Source: Axinella damicornis (lineage: Eukaryota; Porifera; Demospongiae; Axinellida; Axinellidae). Taken from it: DNA of 64,000 nt. Positions within the stretch are counted from its first letter, which is position 1, and each line of letters begins with the position of its first letter. The stretch is taken from contig OZ007508.1 of NCBI GenBank assembly GCA_963931865.1, forward strand, positions 2,532,324 through 2,596,323, read 5' to 3'. The notes under the pieces are model-generated. The model made no database searches, was not told the origin of the DNA, and saw only the letters and a program-made list of their open reading frames with translations. Of this stretch, positions 35,171-48,576 are shown in pieces. The translations under genes and the position numbers were made by a program.

Positions 35171-38100
35171 TGCCTGTACTGTTCTGGAGCATCTGGTACT
35201 GATTTGTACCTCCATGGTTGCTGCCATAGATGGTAAAACTCCAATTCCATGCCATTCTCAGCTTCACTTTTGTACTGATGCAGTGAAAGTGCTATATAGT
35301 TGCATGCTAAGGCCTGGGAATTCCTGCACAACAATGTGAAAACTGTTGACCACATTCTTTTGCAGGTGGGGTGGGAAGGGCAGCCCAGTTGAGGGGAGTA
35401 TCTAACACCTGTTTGACTGCTTGTTTGTTGCAGCCTCGGTGCTAGGACCCAGGCCCAGGCCCAGGCCGTAGATGAAACTTGTGGGAGTTTAGACTGTATA
35501 TGTAACGTCACGGCAATTACAGTTGAAGCAGTGAATATCAGATTAGTACACTGCTGAGGATGGTCCTTTCCTGCTCGTAGAAACAACTGTTTGCTGCAGG
35601 TTCTGCTATGGAAGGCAAGTGGAGGTTGAACAACCAAATCATCATGCGGAGCACACTGGTGTGTGATTAAGCGATCAGCTATTGAGAAAAATGGACATGA
35701 CTGCAGTGTTTCATTGCATGATGTAATTGGAGTTTGATTGAACTGTGATAGTATTGAATCCACAGTGGCTACGACCTGACATCATAGTATTTCTATTGTC
35801 ATGTGACCGCGTTCTGAAATTTGATGGTACTGCCAACTTTCTGGCAGTGGAAGTAACAGTTTGAACTCGCGTAAGTTGTCAGGCTGTTTCGACTACTGCC
35901 TGAGAAGGAGGCTAGTCTGGTTGTTGCTGACTGACCAATGCCAGTCTGTGAGGGGCAACTGGAATGTTGTTGAATCAGCAGTCTGCACTGGGTTCTAGAC
36001 AACACCTTTTGCTCCAGCTGATTAATGTGGAATTTGTGAGCACTATTCTGTGTAATAGCCTCATGAATCATGGCTATGTGGAGCCTGTACTTTGTAGTTT
36101 TCCTTCTTACAAGGTCCTTGACTTTGGAATGCAGATTATGCTTTGAATTTAGTTGATGTCCCTTGAAGTCCTTGAGAGGGATTAAGTAAGGAGTGTGGGT
36201 ATTTGGTAGCCAATATCTCTTGTCTCAGTGTTAAAATAACTAGCTAGTGAGTTCCTAGCCCACATGCTCATCACAGTATTGAAGGAAGAAACCGACGTTG
36301 CTCTGGCAATGCCTGTTTGCTGAATTTCCCCCGTCCTGTTGATGCAAGGATCTGTCCTTGCTGGTTGGTGGCCATTGTCGCCAACCATTTCAACGTTTTG
36401 CTTACGAGAGTATTTGCTATAGCGGTATAAAGGGTGACAGCACATCTCAATTTTTACTGCTCTGCAATCCCTGTTGATGAATTGTCCACTTGCTCTTCTG
36501 TGTATGATGTTGTGTGTTGCGTCTTTCTTTTGCAAGTTGAGCCTGCAGGGCTTGTGACTCCAATGTGTGGACATGTAGTGTACGCATGCTGTGTGTGTCT
36601 GTAGAGTTGTACAGTGCCTAACGATCACAATGAACTGTTTGTTGTGCACAGGATGTGTTTATATTGTAGAGACTCTGTAATGCAATCAGCTCACCCTAAT
36701 TCTGGGTTTCAGTGAGAGACTACACTACTGCACTGATGCTGAAGGAAGTAGTTGCTGTCTATCGGATTTGAACTGGAATTCTGGAATTTGACAGCAGCCA
36801 TCATCAGATTTGAACTTGATGGCAGCTGTCTGATTTGAATTTTACAGCAACGTTTGGCGCAGCTGTCTACATAGGCTGTTACTTCCCACCCCATGGGATG
36901 GCGTTGTGCTTTAATTGAATGAGAGAGTCTCTGCTTTTAATTCGATAACATTTAGAGCTTATTTGTACCCTGCAGTTGTATGTGTGCAGAAGTTATGGGG
37001 TTGAGTTCATCAGAGTTCAACCTAGCTATAGCTTCATGCCCTTCTGATAGCACCCGCCCTCTCCTCGTTCCAAAGCTTGACATTGAACTGATGAGGGTAA
37101 ATGACGTTACTATGGAGAAGTGGTCGGAATTTATTCCAGCAGTAAGTGGGAAAGGGAGCCCATGCATATGTCCATCTTCTTCACAGCTTCATGTATTGCA
37201 GTTGCTATGTGCAAGGTATGGTTGACTGGTGTTTTCCTTCCCATTGCTCCTTCCTCCTTGTCCTTCCAATGCTGCCCCCTTCCTTTCCTCTCTCCCCTCC
37301 CACTCATACAAGCCTTATCGTGCCTCCTGGAAGTAAAGTCCACTTCTCCTGAGCAGCCATATTTCCCCTCACTGCTAGTGACATCACTACCTTGACAAAT
37401 TCAAATTCCGCTTAGTTGCCAGCTGTCTTTACTCAGTACTTCCTTACTTGAAGTTCTGCTTGGTGGCCCTGATGGCTGAGGTACACACACACACAAGGTG
37501 TACAAGGTGCAACTTGTAGGAATGTGGCTTCCATGCAGGAAGCTGGTATGGAGGTTCTGAGAGTAAAATGAACTGAGGAATGGTCACTTTGCTTTGATGA
37601 GAGGAAGTACACTGTAGGTTCAAGTCCTTGCCACTCTGGTAACTATGGCAATATTTGGCTATGAATAGCTGTAGCTACTAGCTTGGAACAAACAGCTAGC
37701 TAGCTAGCAATGACCACACACAGATCTTCTCCCCCTCTATGTCTTCTCTGTGGCCAACTGCTCAGTGTTGGTCTTGAAGACATGTTGTTTGTGAGCTGTA
37801 TGTGCCTATCACACTCTAAATGGTACTGGAGAAGTAGCTGCAGTCGATTTCCGTTGCATTTGAACATTGTGTGTGGGTGAATTTTCATGGACACTGTGTT
37901 CTGCAAAAGATTGCATTCATGGGACGGGAAGGGGCATTCCAATTTGTGACTCATCCAGTCTACCTAACATCTAAGCTCTTGTGAAAGGGTTTCAACAGGG
38001 GCCTAGAACCTCCCTGAAAGATCCCTAAGATTCAGAAAGGCTCACTTTCACTGTCCCTCACCTGATGTGTGTGACCTTGGGAAATCACACAGGTTTGTGT

Positions 38101-38589
38101 AAATGGGAGTGTTGTGTGTGTGTGTTGTTGTGCAGTGTACAAGTTGTAGAATAGTTGTAACAATTTAGTGTACAAGTTGTAGAATTGTTGTAACAATTCA
38201 GTCTGTCAGCTGCCTGCGTTCTCAGCCAGGGCTACTCTTGATATCTCAAGAGATAGGTTCTAAAGTTAACACTGTGAGTGGAAGTGTGACACTTTGCACT
38301 GTGTGATAGCCGTAAGTAGCTATGTTTGTAGCAATGCAACCTTCAACCCAGCACTTTTTGGGGAGGAACTTTCCTAACTTTGGGAGCCCCTTCAGCCACT
38401 CAGATTTCTGAATTTGTGGTTGTATACTACAGTCGCATCAACCAATCAGATATCTCAGTTGGGATTGCGTTATACACTGTAGTACAGTCATAATGGCCAT
38501 TCATATATTTTGAAAGGTGTGCCTGATGTATGAAGTCCGTGTACCGTTACTGCCTACAGATGGTAGCTGGAGAATAGCTTCACTCCAGT
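35171..38589. other. Gene-poor spacer
   Basis: No gene is supported. Two adjoining plus-strand stretches could be exons: about 36976-37140 (open frame with STRPLLVPKLDIELM, donor gtaagt at 37141) and 37184-37213 (donor gtatgg). Their phases fit each other, but no further exon, start or family was found. Confidence 0.4.
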
Positions 38590-38593
38590 TTAA

Positions 38594-39224
38594 CCCTCTG
38601 CCTGCGTTTGTCGCACAATTGCGACGCGCGCGGACACGCGCAAAATGCGGCTGTCGCATATTTACGACAAGATCGCGAGGCGAGCTAAACTGAAGCGGGG
38701 CAGACCCTGCTAATATAATGGCAATCACAGTCATGAAGAGGCAGACCCTACGGATATCAGCAGTCGATCAGAAGCTCCTCCTACCGATCGAGAGATAAGT
38801 AAGCGCTCACTGTTTTGTCGCCGTTTTGTGTACTGTCAGCATGGACAGGCTTTTTCGCCTACGGAACGCTATTGGTAGCGCTCAAGGGCCTAGTATAGGC
38901 TCGAGGCATCATTGAACTATCTATCAACACCAATAACTCACCCGCTGGAGGGCAGACATCGACAGCACAACAACAGGGAGAGTTCCAAGGTGAGCGCTTG
39001 AGTATAACTCTGCGTAGCAGCCATATAACAATAGTCGGGGCTCAATCATGCCCTTAGCAGACAAATTAACTATACTTCGACAGTTCTTAGCCTTCGAACT
39101 TGAAGTCTACTCCGCGATTGTAAGTTAAACGGCGAGAAGCCTTAGAGATGTGTAACCTAGGCAATAAATTGATCACGAGTCGCGTGAGCGGAAGTTATGA
39201 ATATTAATGAACGCAGACCAAGGG
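38594..39224. mobile_element. piggyBac-like non-autonomous element flanked by TTAA
   Basis: The element begins CCCTCTGCCTGCGTTTG directly after TTAA (38590-38593) and ends AACGCAGACCAAGGG directly before TTAA (39225-39228). The ends are imperfect inverted repeats of about 17 bp. TTAA target duplication and a CCC-type terminus are hallmarks of piggyBac transposons. The 631-bp interior has no transposase-sized frame, and its left subterminal part is CpG-rich (gcgacgcgcgcggacacgcg). Confidence 0.65.
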
Positions 39225-39228
39225 TTAA

Positions 39229-40729
39229 GTTCCTCAGCACTGCTGCTGATAATGTCTTGTGGCTTGCCCTGTATTGCTTACTACCTGCCAGTGGGTTGCA
39301 AGGCAGCTGGTCGGAACCTTCCGGGTCGGGAGGTGCCATCTTAGCTGGTAAGACTGGTGTAGGTTGTGTTGGGTTAAACGTTGGTACTGGAGCCTTTTGC
39401 CCCCCCCCCCCCCCCCCCCGTGAGTGTGCATTCGGGGTCACTAAAGCCTTCTGGGTTAGGTGGTGCCATCTTAGCTAGTGTACTGTAGGTGTGCGGTGTG
39501 TGTGTAAGGTTGGTAGTGAACCTTTTGGTGTGCCATTGTAGTGAGAGAGATTGATGTAGCTGTGTGTGGGCTAATTGATGAGCTTTGTCTAGATGACTTT
39601 GAGTGAACTCTTATCCAGCAGCATTCCTGTGAAATGACCCAAATCTGCACACTTCAGGCATTGAGTGGGATGGGTCTGCCATTTGCATGTTTGCGACAGG
39701 ATCTGTTACTGATGTGTGTGTTGCAGTTGCCTTGTAAGGTCTGGCTGCTTCTGATGGCTGCCTTCAAGTGCATTCCTCTGCAGCGGTGTTCATTGCAACC
39801 GCCGGGTCGAGTGTCCATCTTTCTGGTGTCTTCAGTCCTGCAGTGGAATGCGTATGTCTGTCAACGTTCAGAGTACACGGTTCAGTTTTCGGTGTCCTTT
39901 TCACTCGTGAAAGACGAAGATGTTGTGTTTGTGGGCGTTCCTGTGCAATGGGTATACAGTTCACAAGGAGTGTGAATGCTAAACGTTCTCTGTGTTGGTA
40001 CTGCCAGTGGGTGTATTAATTGCAGCTGCTGCCCGTATTGTTGTACTGCACTTTCTTTGCTCAGCCGTTTCTCCTTCAGTCAGAGACCTGGTTAGTTCTT
40101 TTGACAAGGCATCCATGTTGCTGCTGCGATTTGTCACGTGTTTCTAGCTGTTGAACAGTGGCCACTAGAAAGTGATGAAGCTAACCATGTTTATCTCAAT
40201 AATTGCATTCCAGGATAATATTCAATTTCTATCCAGAATAATATTCAATTTCTATCCAGGACTGCTACATACACTGTATGTACCAGGGCATGTACCAATA
40301 CATAGATGCAGTACGTACCAATACAGTACAGGATTTAGCCAGAATCCATCACGTTACTATAGCAACACTACCAATGCACTTTCAATGTGTGTCTTACAAG
40401 ATAACATAACATTAGGTGGCTGGAATGCATGCTGAAAGTGTCCTAATACTGAAACTGATTGGCAGCGGTGCTTTCAGGGGATACGTACATGTATGTACAC
40501 AACAGCCGTCCCTAAACCAGTCATTGCTGAATGCCAGTGTAGGCATGGTCAGGAATAAGGTGACACACAACTGTGAGTGTTTTGAGTCCTGAAGGAGCCA
40601 CCTATGACCTGTAGTGAGTGGTGAATAATCGAGTTGGCTGGAGAAGTGGCCGTTGCTAGCGACATACAGGCACAGTAGAGTTGGCCGTCAAGCAAACCAC
40701 CCACCACCTTTGTAAGCTTTGTTTACCTC
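39229..40729. other. Gene-free spacer
   Basis: A C run of about 20 lies at 39400-39419. Open frames around 39634-40019 overlap on both strands without recognisable motifs. Nothing is supported. Confidence 0.5.
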
Positions 40730-41115
40730 CCTCCTCTCCTCTGTGGCCCCCTCTCTCTCCTTCTACACCCCCTCCCACCTTCCCCCCCTTCACCTCCTCC
40801 CGCCTTCTCCCCCAATGTCTCTCACCCTCCACTTCCCTCCTGCCTTCTCCCCCAATGTCTCTCACCCTTCACCTCCCTCCCACCTTCTCCCCCAATGTCT
40901 CTCACCCTTCACCTCCCTCCCACCTTCTCCCCTGATGTCTCTCACCCTCCACTTCCCTCCCACCTTCTCCCCCGATGTCTCTCACCATTCACCTCCCTCC
41001 CGCCTTCCCCAATGTCTCTCACCCTTCACCCCCCTCCCGCCTTCTCCCCCAATTGTCACTCACCTTCACCTCCCTCCCACCTACCTCCCTAACTCCCTCC
41101 CTCCCTCTTCCCACC
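40730..41115. repeat. Pyrimidine-rich minisatellite of about 40 bp
   Basis: About seven copies of a unit containing cttctcccccaatgtctctc and acccttcacctccctcccac. Long open frames here are repeat artefacts. Confidence 0.9.
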
Positions 41116-42589
41116 TTCTGTGAATGTGAACCCGTAGGTGGCGACTTTGAGTTTGTTGTTGTTTAGTAGGGCAGTTATCAGTATGGGGAAAGCTTCAATT
41201 TAGTTTTGTGACAGCAAGTTATCCACTGCTGTTCTGTGAGGTCAAAACGATCTGCCTATGGAATCAAGAGTCAGCTGGGTGCCTATCCCCCGCTTTGTGG
41301 CAGTACTGAAGTTCTGATGGCATCCTCTTCGCTAGCTTGCCTGTCTATGGATCATGCGCAGTATAACATAGTAGATGTCGATAGTTTCACCAACTCACCC
41401 TTTGATAATCCTGCTCCTTATGCACCACTCATAAGCCCCTCCCACCACTCATAAGCCACACCCACCACTTGTAAACCCCACCCACCACTCGAATGCCCCG
41501 CCAAACCCCCTACCCACTCTCCCCCACTGTCTCTCTCCAAGAGTTAAAGTGGTGGTCCCATACCAGCTGTTTCCATAGCACCCGCAAGGCTCACCACAGA
41601 CCCTACTGTGTTGATAGATTAGTCCTAATTGTATTCACGAGTGGTTTTTATAAGTGGAGTAAAAGTCTCTGGTTACAGGACAGCGCAAATACGGGGGAGT
41701 ATGAACCGGAACGAAGGGTAAACGGCTCCGAACTACCCTTTGGAGTAATGTGATTATGTGGCCGCTTCCCATCGGATGTACAAACAGGCGCACAATGACC
41801 GGAATTTGGGCTGCCAGCTGTAGAGATATGTAGAACGGCAGAGATGATATGCAGTGGCAGCAGTTGTTTTACTAGGGCGTGGCAGAAATCACAGCTGTTA
41901 TAATGTGCTGCTATGCTTGTCAAATTGGTAGAGAGTGAGGGAGAATCCTTCCTTGACTTTGTTCTGTTTATGAGGGAGTTTATAGCCCCTGTTATTCCAT
42001 TGCATCCCAAAGCAGAAACTTGAAGGAAATTAGTTCTTTGGCTCAGTGGAGGTCATGGAGAAAAACAGCTGGTAGTGGGTGGGTTGTATGGTTTGAAGAG
42101 AAAAAATGTCAATGGCTCAACTTGGCAGCTGGGTATGAGCTTGTCTCCTGTAGGGGGGTGTTCAGAATATTCCCAGACTAGTTCCAGCCACTTTGACACT
42201 TAATTGACAGTTGTGATGTCACATACATGCGTGCTAATTTGGGAAAGTCTGTAAGCATGGCGCCTACCAGTAAGGTTAGCTGTAAGTACATGTAGGAATT
42301 GGCCAGTGGGTGCAATCTGCTGAAGTGTTCACGAGGTGAGAATTGGATCTGAGGATGTCGATATGTCAAAGGGTCAGTTGAGTGTTAACCCCTAATGAGA
42401 GAGAGTCTTCTTATGGTACTTGTAGATAGAGTTTATGTTCCTGCTAGTCGAATTGAATCACACTGTTCTTGAGTCAAGGTGCTATCAAGACAGTCGGATA
42501 TCATCTCATTTGTCCCAGACACCACACACAATGTCTCCACACTGAACATCATGTGATCACGTACCTTGGGAAGCAATATCTCTCTCAGC
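41116..42589. other. Gene-free spacer
   Basis: A short run of catccacc-like repeats (accactcataagcc) lies near 41425-41490. No gene is supported. Confidence 0.45.
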
Positions 42590-43010
42590 AATCCTTCCTA
42601 CCTTAGCACTCCTGGCGGTGGTTGGAAGCATTCCAGACCCTAGGATATCTCTAGGGCATTCCAGACCCTAGGATATCTCTCGTTTGTCCCAGACGCCCCA
42701 GTGACTCCACACTGAACATCCTATAGTCATGTTAGTAATCCTTAACACTCCTGATGGTGCCAGACCCTAGGATATCTATCTCTAGGGGATTCCAGACCCT
42801 AGAATATCTCTAGGGGATTCCAGACCCTAGGATATCTCTTGTTTGTCCCAGACGCCAATATTGTCCCAGTGTCTCCACACTGAACATCCAACAATTTGTA
42901 GCCTGACCATCAACATGATATAGAGTGCGTGGGAGTTGTGTAGCAAGCAGGTGCTGCACGTTGACACGTGGGAGTTGTGTAGCAAGCAGGTGCTGCACGT
43001 TGACACACAA
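42590..43010. repeat. Tandem and interspersed short repeats
   Basis: ttccagaccctaggatatct recurs at least five times between 42628 and 42838 with cgtttgtcccagacgcc blocks. At 42928-43005 a 38-bp unit, gtgggagttgtgtagcaagc plus the following 18 bases, is present twice in tandem. Confidence 0.8.
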
Positions 43011-45013
43011 TTGTGATATCCTATTATTGCAGTCTGGCGCACATGGGGTTTGTGTCAGGTAGAGGAGGCACCGTTGCCATGGAAATGAACATTGTTGTGT
43101 GCCCTATCCCACACTCTGTTTACTATTTCTGTGTTGTGGAGTTGTAAATACATGTGATTGTGCTTCCCCTGCAACCCTTAATAGTACCCAGTGGTCGTAG
43201 TCATGTGGTAGACATGTGCCACTCACGTCACATGATAATCATGTGACGCGATAGTCATGTGCCAATCATCATGTGACGCAATAGTCATGTGCCAATCGCA
43301 TCACATGATAGTAATCACTGACTTTTTTTAATCTTGTGACTTTTGCCAGTCATGAGTCATTCAAATTCCTAGAAAGGAAGAGTAACGTCTGTTTGTGTAT
43401 CTGTAGCATAGCCTTACATGTATGCTCAGCCTCACCTTCCTTTAGAGGAGGGAATGGCCGGGATGTAAGGCTCTAGGTCTCATTCCCAGACCACCGAAGA
43501 AGAAGAGTTGAGATGTACAAATTGGTTAGCCTCATCTTCCTGAATGGCTTGATGTCGCTGCACAGAGGAACGAGGCTAAGAATTGGTTGTCAGATTTGCT
43601 TCAATTGTGATGTATAGAGGACTCCTTTAGAGGTACCCTGGGGTGTGGTCTCCTCAGGCCAAAGCCTCATACAGAAGAGGGTCTGTTCAAATTCCCAGGC
43701 AGGAGGGACAGTAATTGAGTTGTGATGTGAAATCACACCACTTAAAACCAATTAACAGAAAAATCGGGCATGTGCTCTCAAGATGATGGTAGGAATTTGA
43801 CTGAACCCTTTCTCATGAGAGTCTGGCCTGCAAGACTACCAGGGTGCTTGCCATTTGTCTATCATCGTTCAGTAAATGAACCCCTCTGTACGAGACCAGT
43901 GGCCGTCTAAACAAAACCTATTTGTGACAATCAATGTGTACTAATTCCCCAGCCAAGGAATGTCGCAACATCAACACAGCACTTGGTGTTCGTAAATACG
44001 CCGTTGTTGTGACCTGGATCAAGTTCGCACTCTCTTGTCAAGCGTACATTTTTTGTCGTATTATCGTTGCCTTGTTGGTAAACATGAATCTGGGGAAGTC
44101 GATCGCTGTTGATGGAAGAGATACCTACTTGGTCTTGATCTCTCTCTGTCACCTCGTCTTTTGTTAGGCCTTGGTGTGTTATGCCTGTATGTATTGTAGT
44201 GAGGAAGCATATGACCATTTGCTGGTGCAGTGAAGTCCCACCAAGAGCGTGAATGTTCTTAGACAATGCCAACAGCTGACTAAAAGTTGAATCTCACGAG
44301 CCTTGAGGCCCCCACTATTATATGTGACCATAATAAACAGGGCGGGTGACGGCAAGGAGATGACTTGTCGGCTGAAGCAAACTCTGTTGAAGTCAAGGAG
44401 CCATCTGAAGGAGACTGAGTCGAACGTGAATGGCGGAGAATGACTGGTAGAATGAAGCTAGGGCAGCAGTAGCTCGATGTTCGGATGGAGCGGATTCAGT
44501 CAGAAGTTGAAGAGGAACACTCCCGTCTTTATCAGCGACAGCATCGCAAGTGTGCCATGTACTCTGACACACACAATGACATGACCAAGCCACTTCTGAA
44601 AACTGCTCTGTCTCTTCATTGAAGATGCAACTTTGCGCACGTGTAGCAATACACTTCAAGCGCATGTGCGCACTCTGGCACTAGGCTTCTGAATGAACTC
44701 AGAGACCCAGTAAACACTTCTTGGTAGTCCCTCGTGGTTAATGAGATTAGTCCATTCTAGAGTTCAGCTCTGGAACGCAGTGGGAGGAGAGAGAGTACAC
44801 TCTGATCAGTGCACAGTTGTTTACTGTTGTTGTTTACTGTTGTTGTTTGTGAATTTCCACTGCAAATAGTACAATTACAAAGCATAAGCAATTCTTAAAT
44901 GCTTTGGAGGGTACCAATATTTTGCTAGTACTTTTACTTTTGCGGACTTTGTGAGTGCCTACGGCATCCCAAATAATTTATAAGATTGAACATTGATTTT
45001 ATTTGAGTAGCTC
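43011..45013. other. Gene-free spacer
   Basis: A cluster of catgtgacgcaatagtcatg-like repeats lies at 43200-43310. Open minus-strand frames at 43931-44272 and 44393-44665 have no family assignment. Nothing is firmly supported. Confidence 0.45.
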
Positions 45014-45574
45014 CGAGGGGCAACCGCACTCCTGGTAGCCGCGTTGCAACGGGTTGCGACTCGACGGTAGCGCAAGCTAGGTATTGCAACTCATTCCAAT
45101 TAACACACATGCCACGTGAGGACCGTGCTAACTCGGTCGACGTACGTCAACGTCGATCGATTGAGCTGAGTCAGCAATGGCGGCCCAAGGAGAAGACAAG
45201 AAACTGTTACAGCGCTCACAACATCGCCAGCACGGTGAGTTTTGGCATGTAAGCGTCAGTGAACGACAGCGATCACGGCCATGTGGTCAGAATCTTCGTG
45301 TGCCTTCCTAAGAACGGTACTGCCACCGGAAGTCGATGGAGCGCTCGAGCAATGGCGGCCAACGGCGAGACAAAAGCGCTCATAGCTCCACCACCAAGGT
45401 GAGTTTCAGCACCAAAATTGTACGGTGAGGACAGTGCATGATAGCGATCACGACGGTGTAGTCAGAATCGTTGTAGGCCATTCCTAAGTAGTCAAACGTT
45501 AATTATTTAATTATTTATATACATTAGGTTACATTATTTACGCGGCACAATTTTTCCCCTACCAGGAGTGTAAT
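45014..45574 (+). mobile_element. Composite repeat copy A
   Basis: The 5' end is cgaggggcaaccgcactcct and the 3' end is ctaccaggagtgtaat; cactcctggtag and ctaccaggagtg form short inverted termini. The interior has two related half-units, each with an ATGGCG, a GGTGAGTTT splice-donor-like site, and a tail like agcgatcacg...tgtggtcagaatctt. This copy lacks the extra module found in B, D and E. Confidence 0.8.
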
Positions 45575-46059
45575 TAGTGGGTCAGCATTGAATGCACACA
45601 ACTAGTTGACGTCCAACCATGCAATGAACCATAGCGATTTCTCCTTGCCACACATACGGACGTTCAGTTCGCGGCCATCATAGCAAAGGGGCCCATAGTT
45701 CTTTAGATTGTTGGGAAGTCACGTAGTTGGCGCAATGGCTACCTGTGAAGCGAGCGAGACTGCAAAGTAGTTGTAAGAACTGAGGGAGGAGCAATATAAG
45801 AGCGCAAAACGCACAGCCACTAAAGACCCCCAATCACACATTTTTGGCAAAATTGCATTACTTGCGCACCAAATATTGGAGCATTGCAATTTTTTGAGCT
45901 CCTCTTTTGTTCCTCCTGTGACCCACTTAGCTGTGTTATGGGTATCACTTTCTTAATTGGATAATCGCACTACAGACAAGTAGTTGGTGATTTGTTTGGG
46001 CTCTGTTTAGGGCAGGCCAGATGTGCTGATGGTTTAGCTGGCCAGGAATGCTCCCTCTG
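45575..46059. other. Gene-free spacer
   Basis: No gene or clear repeat is seen. Confidence 0.4.
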
Positions 46060-46515
46060 CTGTGCCCAGGCTCATTCCCATTCGTCTCACCCAGCATTTG
46101 CCACTTGCAGTACCACCGCGGTGAGAAGGCCTGGGAATGAGGCTAGGCCGGATGTGCTGCTGGTTTAGTCTCCCTGGCCAGGATGCTCCCTCTGCTGTGC
46201 CCAGCCTCGTTCCCTGGCCTTCTCACCCCAGCATTTTCACTTGCAGTACCACCGGAGTGAGAAGACCTGGGAATGAGGCTAGGCTGGATGTGCTGCTGGT
46301 TTAGTCTCCCTGGCCAGGATGCTCCCTTTGCTGTGCCCAGGCCTCCTCACCCCAGCGTTAGTGCTGGGGTGAGGAGGCCTGGGAACGAGGCTAGGCCAGA
46401 TGTGCTGCTGGTTTAGTCTCCCTGGCCAGGATGCTCCCTTTGCTGTGCCCAGGCCTCCTCACCCCAGCGTTAGTGCTGGGGTGAGGAGGCCTGGGAATGA
46501 GGCTAGGCCAGATGT
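46060..46515. repeat. Tandem array of units carrying 'ctcacccc' foldbacks
   Basis: Four to five copies of a unit of about 120 bp, gatgtgctgctggtttagtc followed by ccaggatgctccct, each contain a foldback of the 'gcctcgttcccagg' family (for example ggcctcctcaccccagcgtt against aacgctggggtgagg). The foldback was amplified together with its flank. Confidence 0.8.
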
Positions 46516-47024
46516 GCTGATGGTTTAGTCTCCCTGGTCAGGAGTGCTCCCTGCGCTGTTCCTTTGTGTTCCAAGTAGGAAGTATTCGTAGCACTAACTA
46601 TACTGACAACCCAAAATAAACATTCATTCTCTTGCCACAACTTGCCAGTGTCCTTTATGTCGAGGTTGTCCTTTATTGGGAGGGAAGTTCCACTGCACAG
46701 TGAACGTGCTGAATTCAAATTCAAACTGGATACGACTTCATACCCATAGTATAGTGGCCTTGAGAAACATACCTGCTTGAGGGTTGAGAGTTGCATGTGT
46801 GGAAGTCCTATCACTCTGCGGTTGGCCATAACTGTCTGTCAGATGGTAGGCCTTCTTATGCTTAAACATGCTTTAAATGGTGTAGGAGGGTCAATAGAGC
46901 ACTGGGTCCTGTTACAGGTGGAAAAGTAAACAATTAGTGAAGAAATCAACACACATTGCAAACACGGACATTTACATCATGTACGCATGCACAACTGCCA
47001 AGTGCAATGTCAAGAGCCTCTCCC

Positions 47025-47175
47025 CACTGTGATAGTGTCTGCCAAACGCTGTGTCATGCTTGAGGTCTTCCTCTACTGTGATAGCGTCTGCCAAAGGCCG
47101 TGTCACGCTGGAGGTGCTTTGTGCCTCCCTCTACTGTGATAGCATCTGCCAAAGGCCATGTCACGCTGGAGGACA
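47025..47175. repeat. Three-copy repeat of about 45 bp
   Basis: ctactgtgatagcgtctgcc followed by aaaggccgtgtcacgctgga occurs three times with small changes. Confidence 0.75.
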
Positions 47176-47687
47176 GACAGTACCTTTGCTGAAGCTACTT
47201 CAGGTCCCACGAAACTCCTCCAGCAGTTGCCTGTAAGTGCTACATGGTTATTAGTTTGCGCAAAATATCCGAGTCGTTTAGCTAAGTAATAATTATTGCT
47301 ATTTCACTTGCGGTCGGTCCGGTCCGGTCCAGGTTTTCACCACGGCCAATGAGGCTGGCTAACATGTAGCTCACTATGTTGAGCAGTGGGTGTTGATTAG
47401 AAGGTCTCGGCAGACAGGCAGGATGCTCCATTGTCACTGGATTCCTCTGTGCCTAGACAAAGGATGTGCTCCCACGAGTCCCCACACAGTACAAACCACA
47501 TTGCCCCATCTAATGTACAATGTGGGGGCACGTTTCAATGGCCATCTAACCCAACCAGATTTAGGAATTTTCCTTGGCTGCCATACAATACTACGGTACC
47601 AGACTCTGAGCCCAGGTTTGGCTATATATATTATGCGCAAGTAGCCTCTCGTGGGCGGGGTTTGGTAGTGATCGAGCACACTGCCAC

Positions 47688-48376
47688 TCACTGGCCGTCT
47701 GTATTCGGTGGACTGGACTCGGGACTGGACTCGGGACTGGACTGTGGGACTGGACTCACAGAAAGTTGCGCTCGTCATTTCTGAAGGCCAGAAAACAGGA
47801 AATTGCGGAACGGCACTATATAGCTGCCACCGTAGATAATTTCTTACCAAGTACGCGAGGTGTACCAACACAGCTGTCACCATGTAGACAGCCTGCCGTG
47901 GTCCTACCATGCAAAACCGGTTAACCAGCTCGACTTCGTTTCGGTGCGAATTCGTCCATGATCTGACGACGACTTCGAGGAACACATGGCGGTCATTGCT
48001 AGCAAACTCTCGTATACCAAGTGTTACAACCATTTTGCAGCTTCTTGAACTGTTTCTATGCATGCTCCTGCCAAGTTTGGCTGGCGCTTCCGTTCCTGCT
48101 TTCCGCCTGTGCTGTAGGCCTATAATTATTCATTGTTCTTGTCCCCAGACCATTTCAGTCTGGGAACGAGCCGATTCAGTGCATCGTTGGCGCACGCGCT
48201 CTGGCAGAAAGGGCTGATGGAACGGCTGATATCGAGTCATGGTCGGCTACCCCGAATGCCATTCATGTCATGTAAGTATTTTAGTAGCGTTTGATGCTTC
48301 AAAATGATGAGCGCAACTTTCTGTGAGTCCAGTCCCACAGTCCAGTCCCGAGTCCAGTCCACCGAATACAGACGGC
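47688..48376. mobile_element. Foldback element with about 500 bp of unique loop
   Basis: The left arm (47690-47784: ccgtctgtattcggtggact, several gactggactcggga units, cacagaaagttgcgctcgtc) is matched in reverse complement at 48299-48377. The arms differ in their number of ggactggactc units. A minus-strand open frame in the loop (about 48063 to 47846) ends at a fair GTAAGA donor, but no family is recognised. Confidence 0.75.
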
Positions 48377-48387
48377 CCCACTCACTG

Positions 48388-48576
48388 GCAGTGTTTCTTT
48401 TAGAAAATCGTTCGAGGGGGGGGGGGGGAATCGTAGCGTGGCGAGGTAAGGGGGGGAGGCATGAATAGCTTTGCATACATAATACTTCTTGGGTATCATT
48501 CAAAGGGGGGGCAGTAAAGATTCAAGGGGGGGGGGGGGGGGGGGCAAATGCCCCCCCTAAAAGAAACCCCGCACTG
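48388..48576. repeat. Foldback repeat with G-rich arms
   Basis: gcagtgtttcttttag and ctaaaagaaaccccgcactg bracket two G runs (about 12 and 20). Confidence 0.7.

Noticed and set aside
34741..35763. 340-codon minus-strand frame rich in His, Thr and Pro
   Set aside because: Most of it is the gtgcatggtgtgag minisatellite, and all three minus frames are open there, as expected of a short repeat without stops.
40681..41166. Overlapping Pro/Ser/Leu-rich plus-strand frames
   Set aside because: They are products of the pyrimidine-rich 40-bp minisatellite.
47434..48063. 209-codon minus-strand frame as a complete gene
   Set aside because: It crosses one arm of the foldback element, and the part outside the loop overlaps other open frames. 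Only a possible exon in the loop was kept as a lead.
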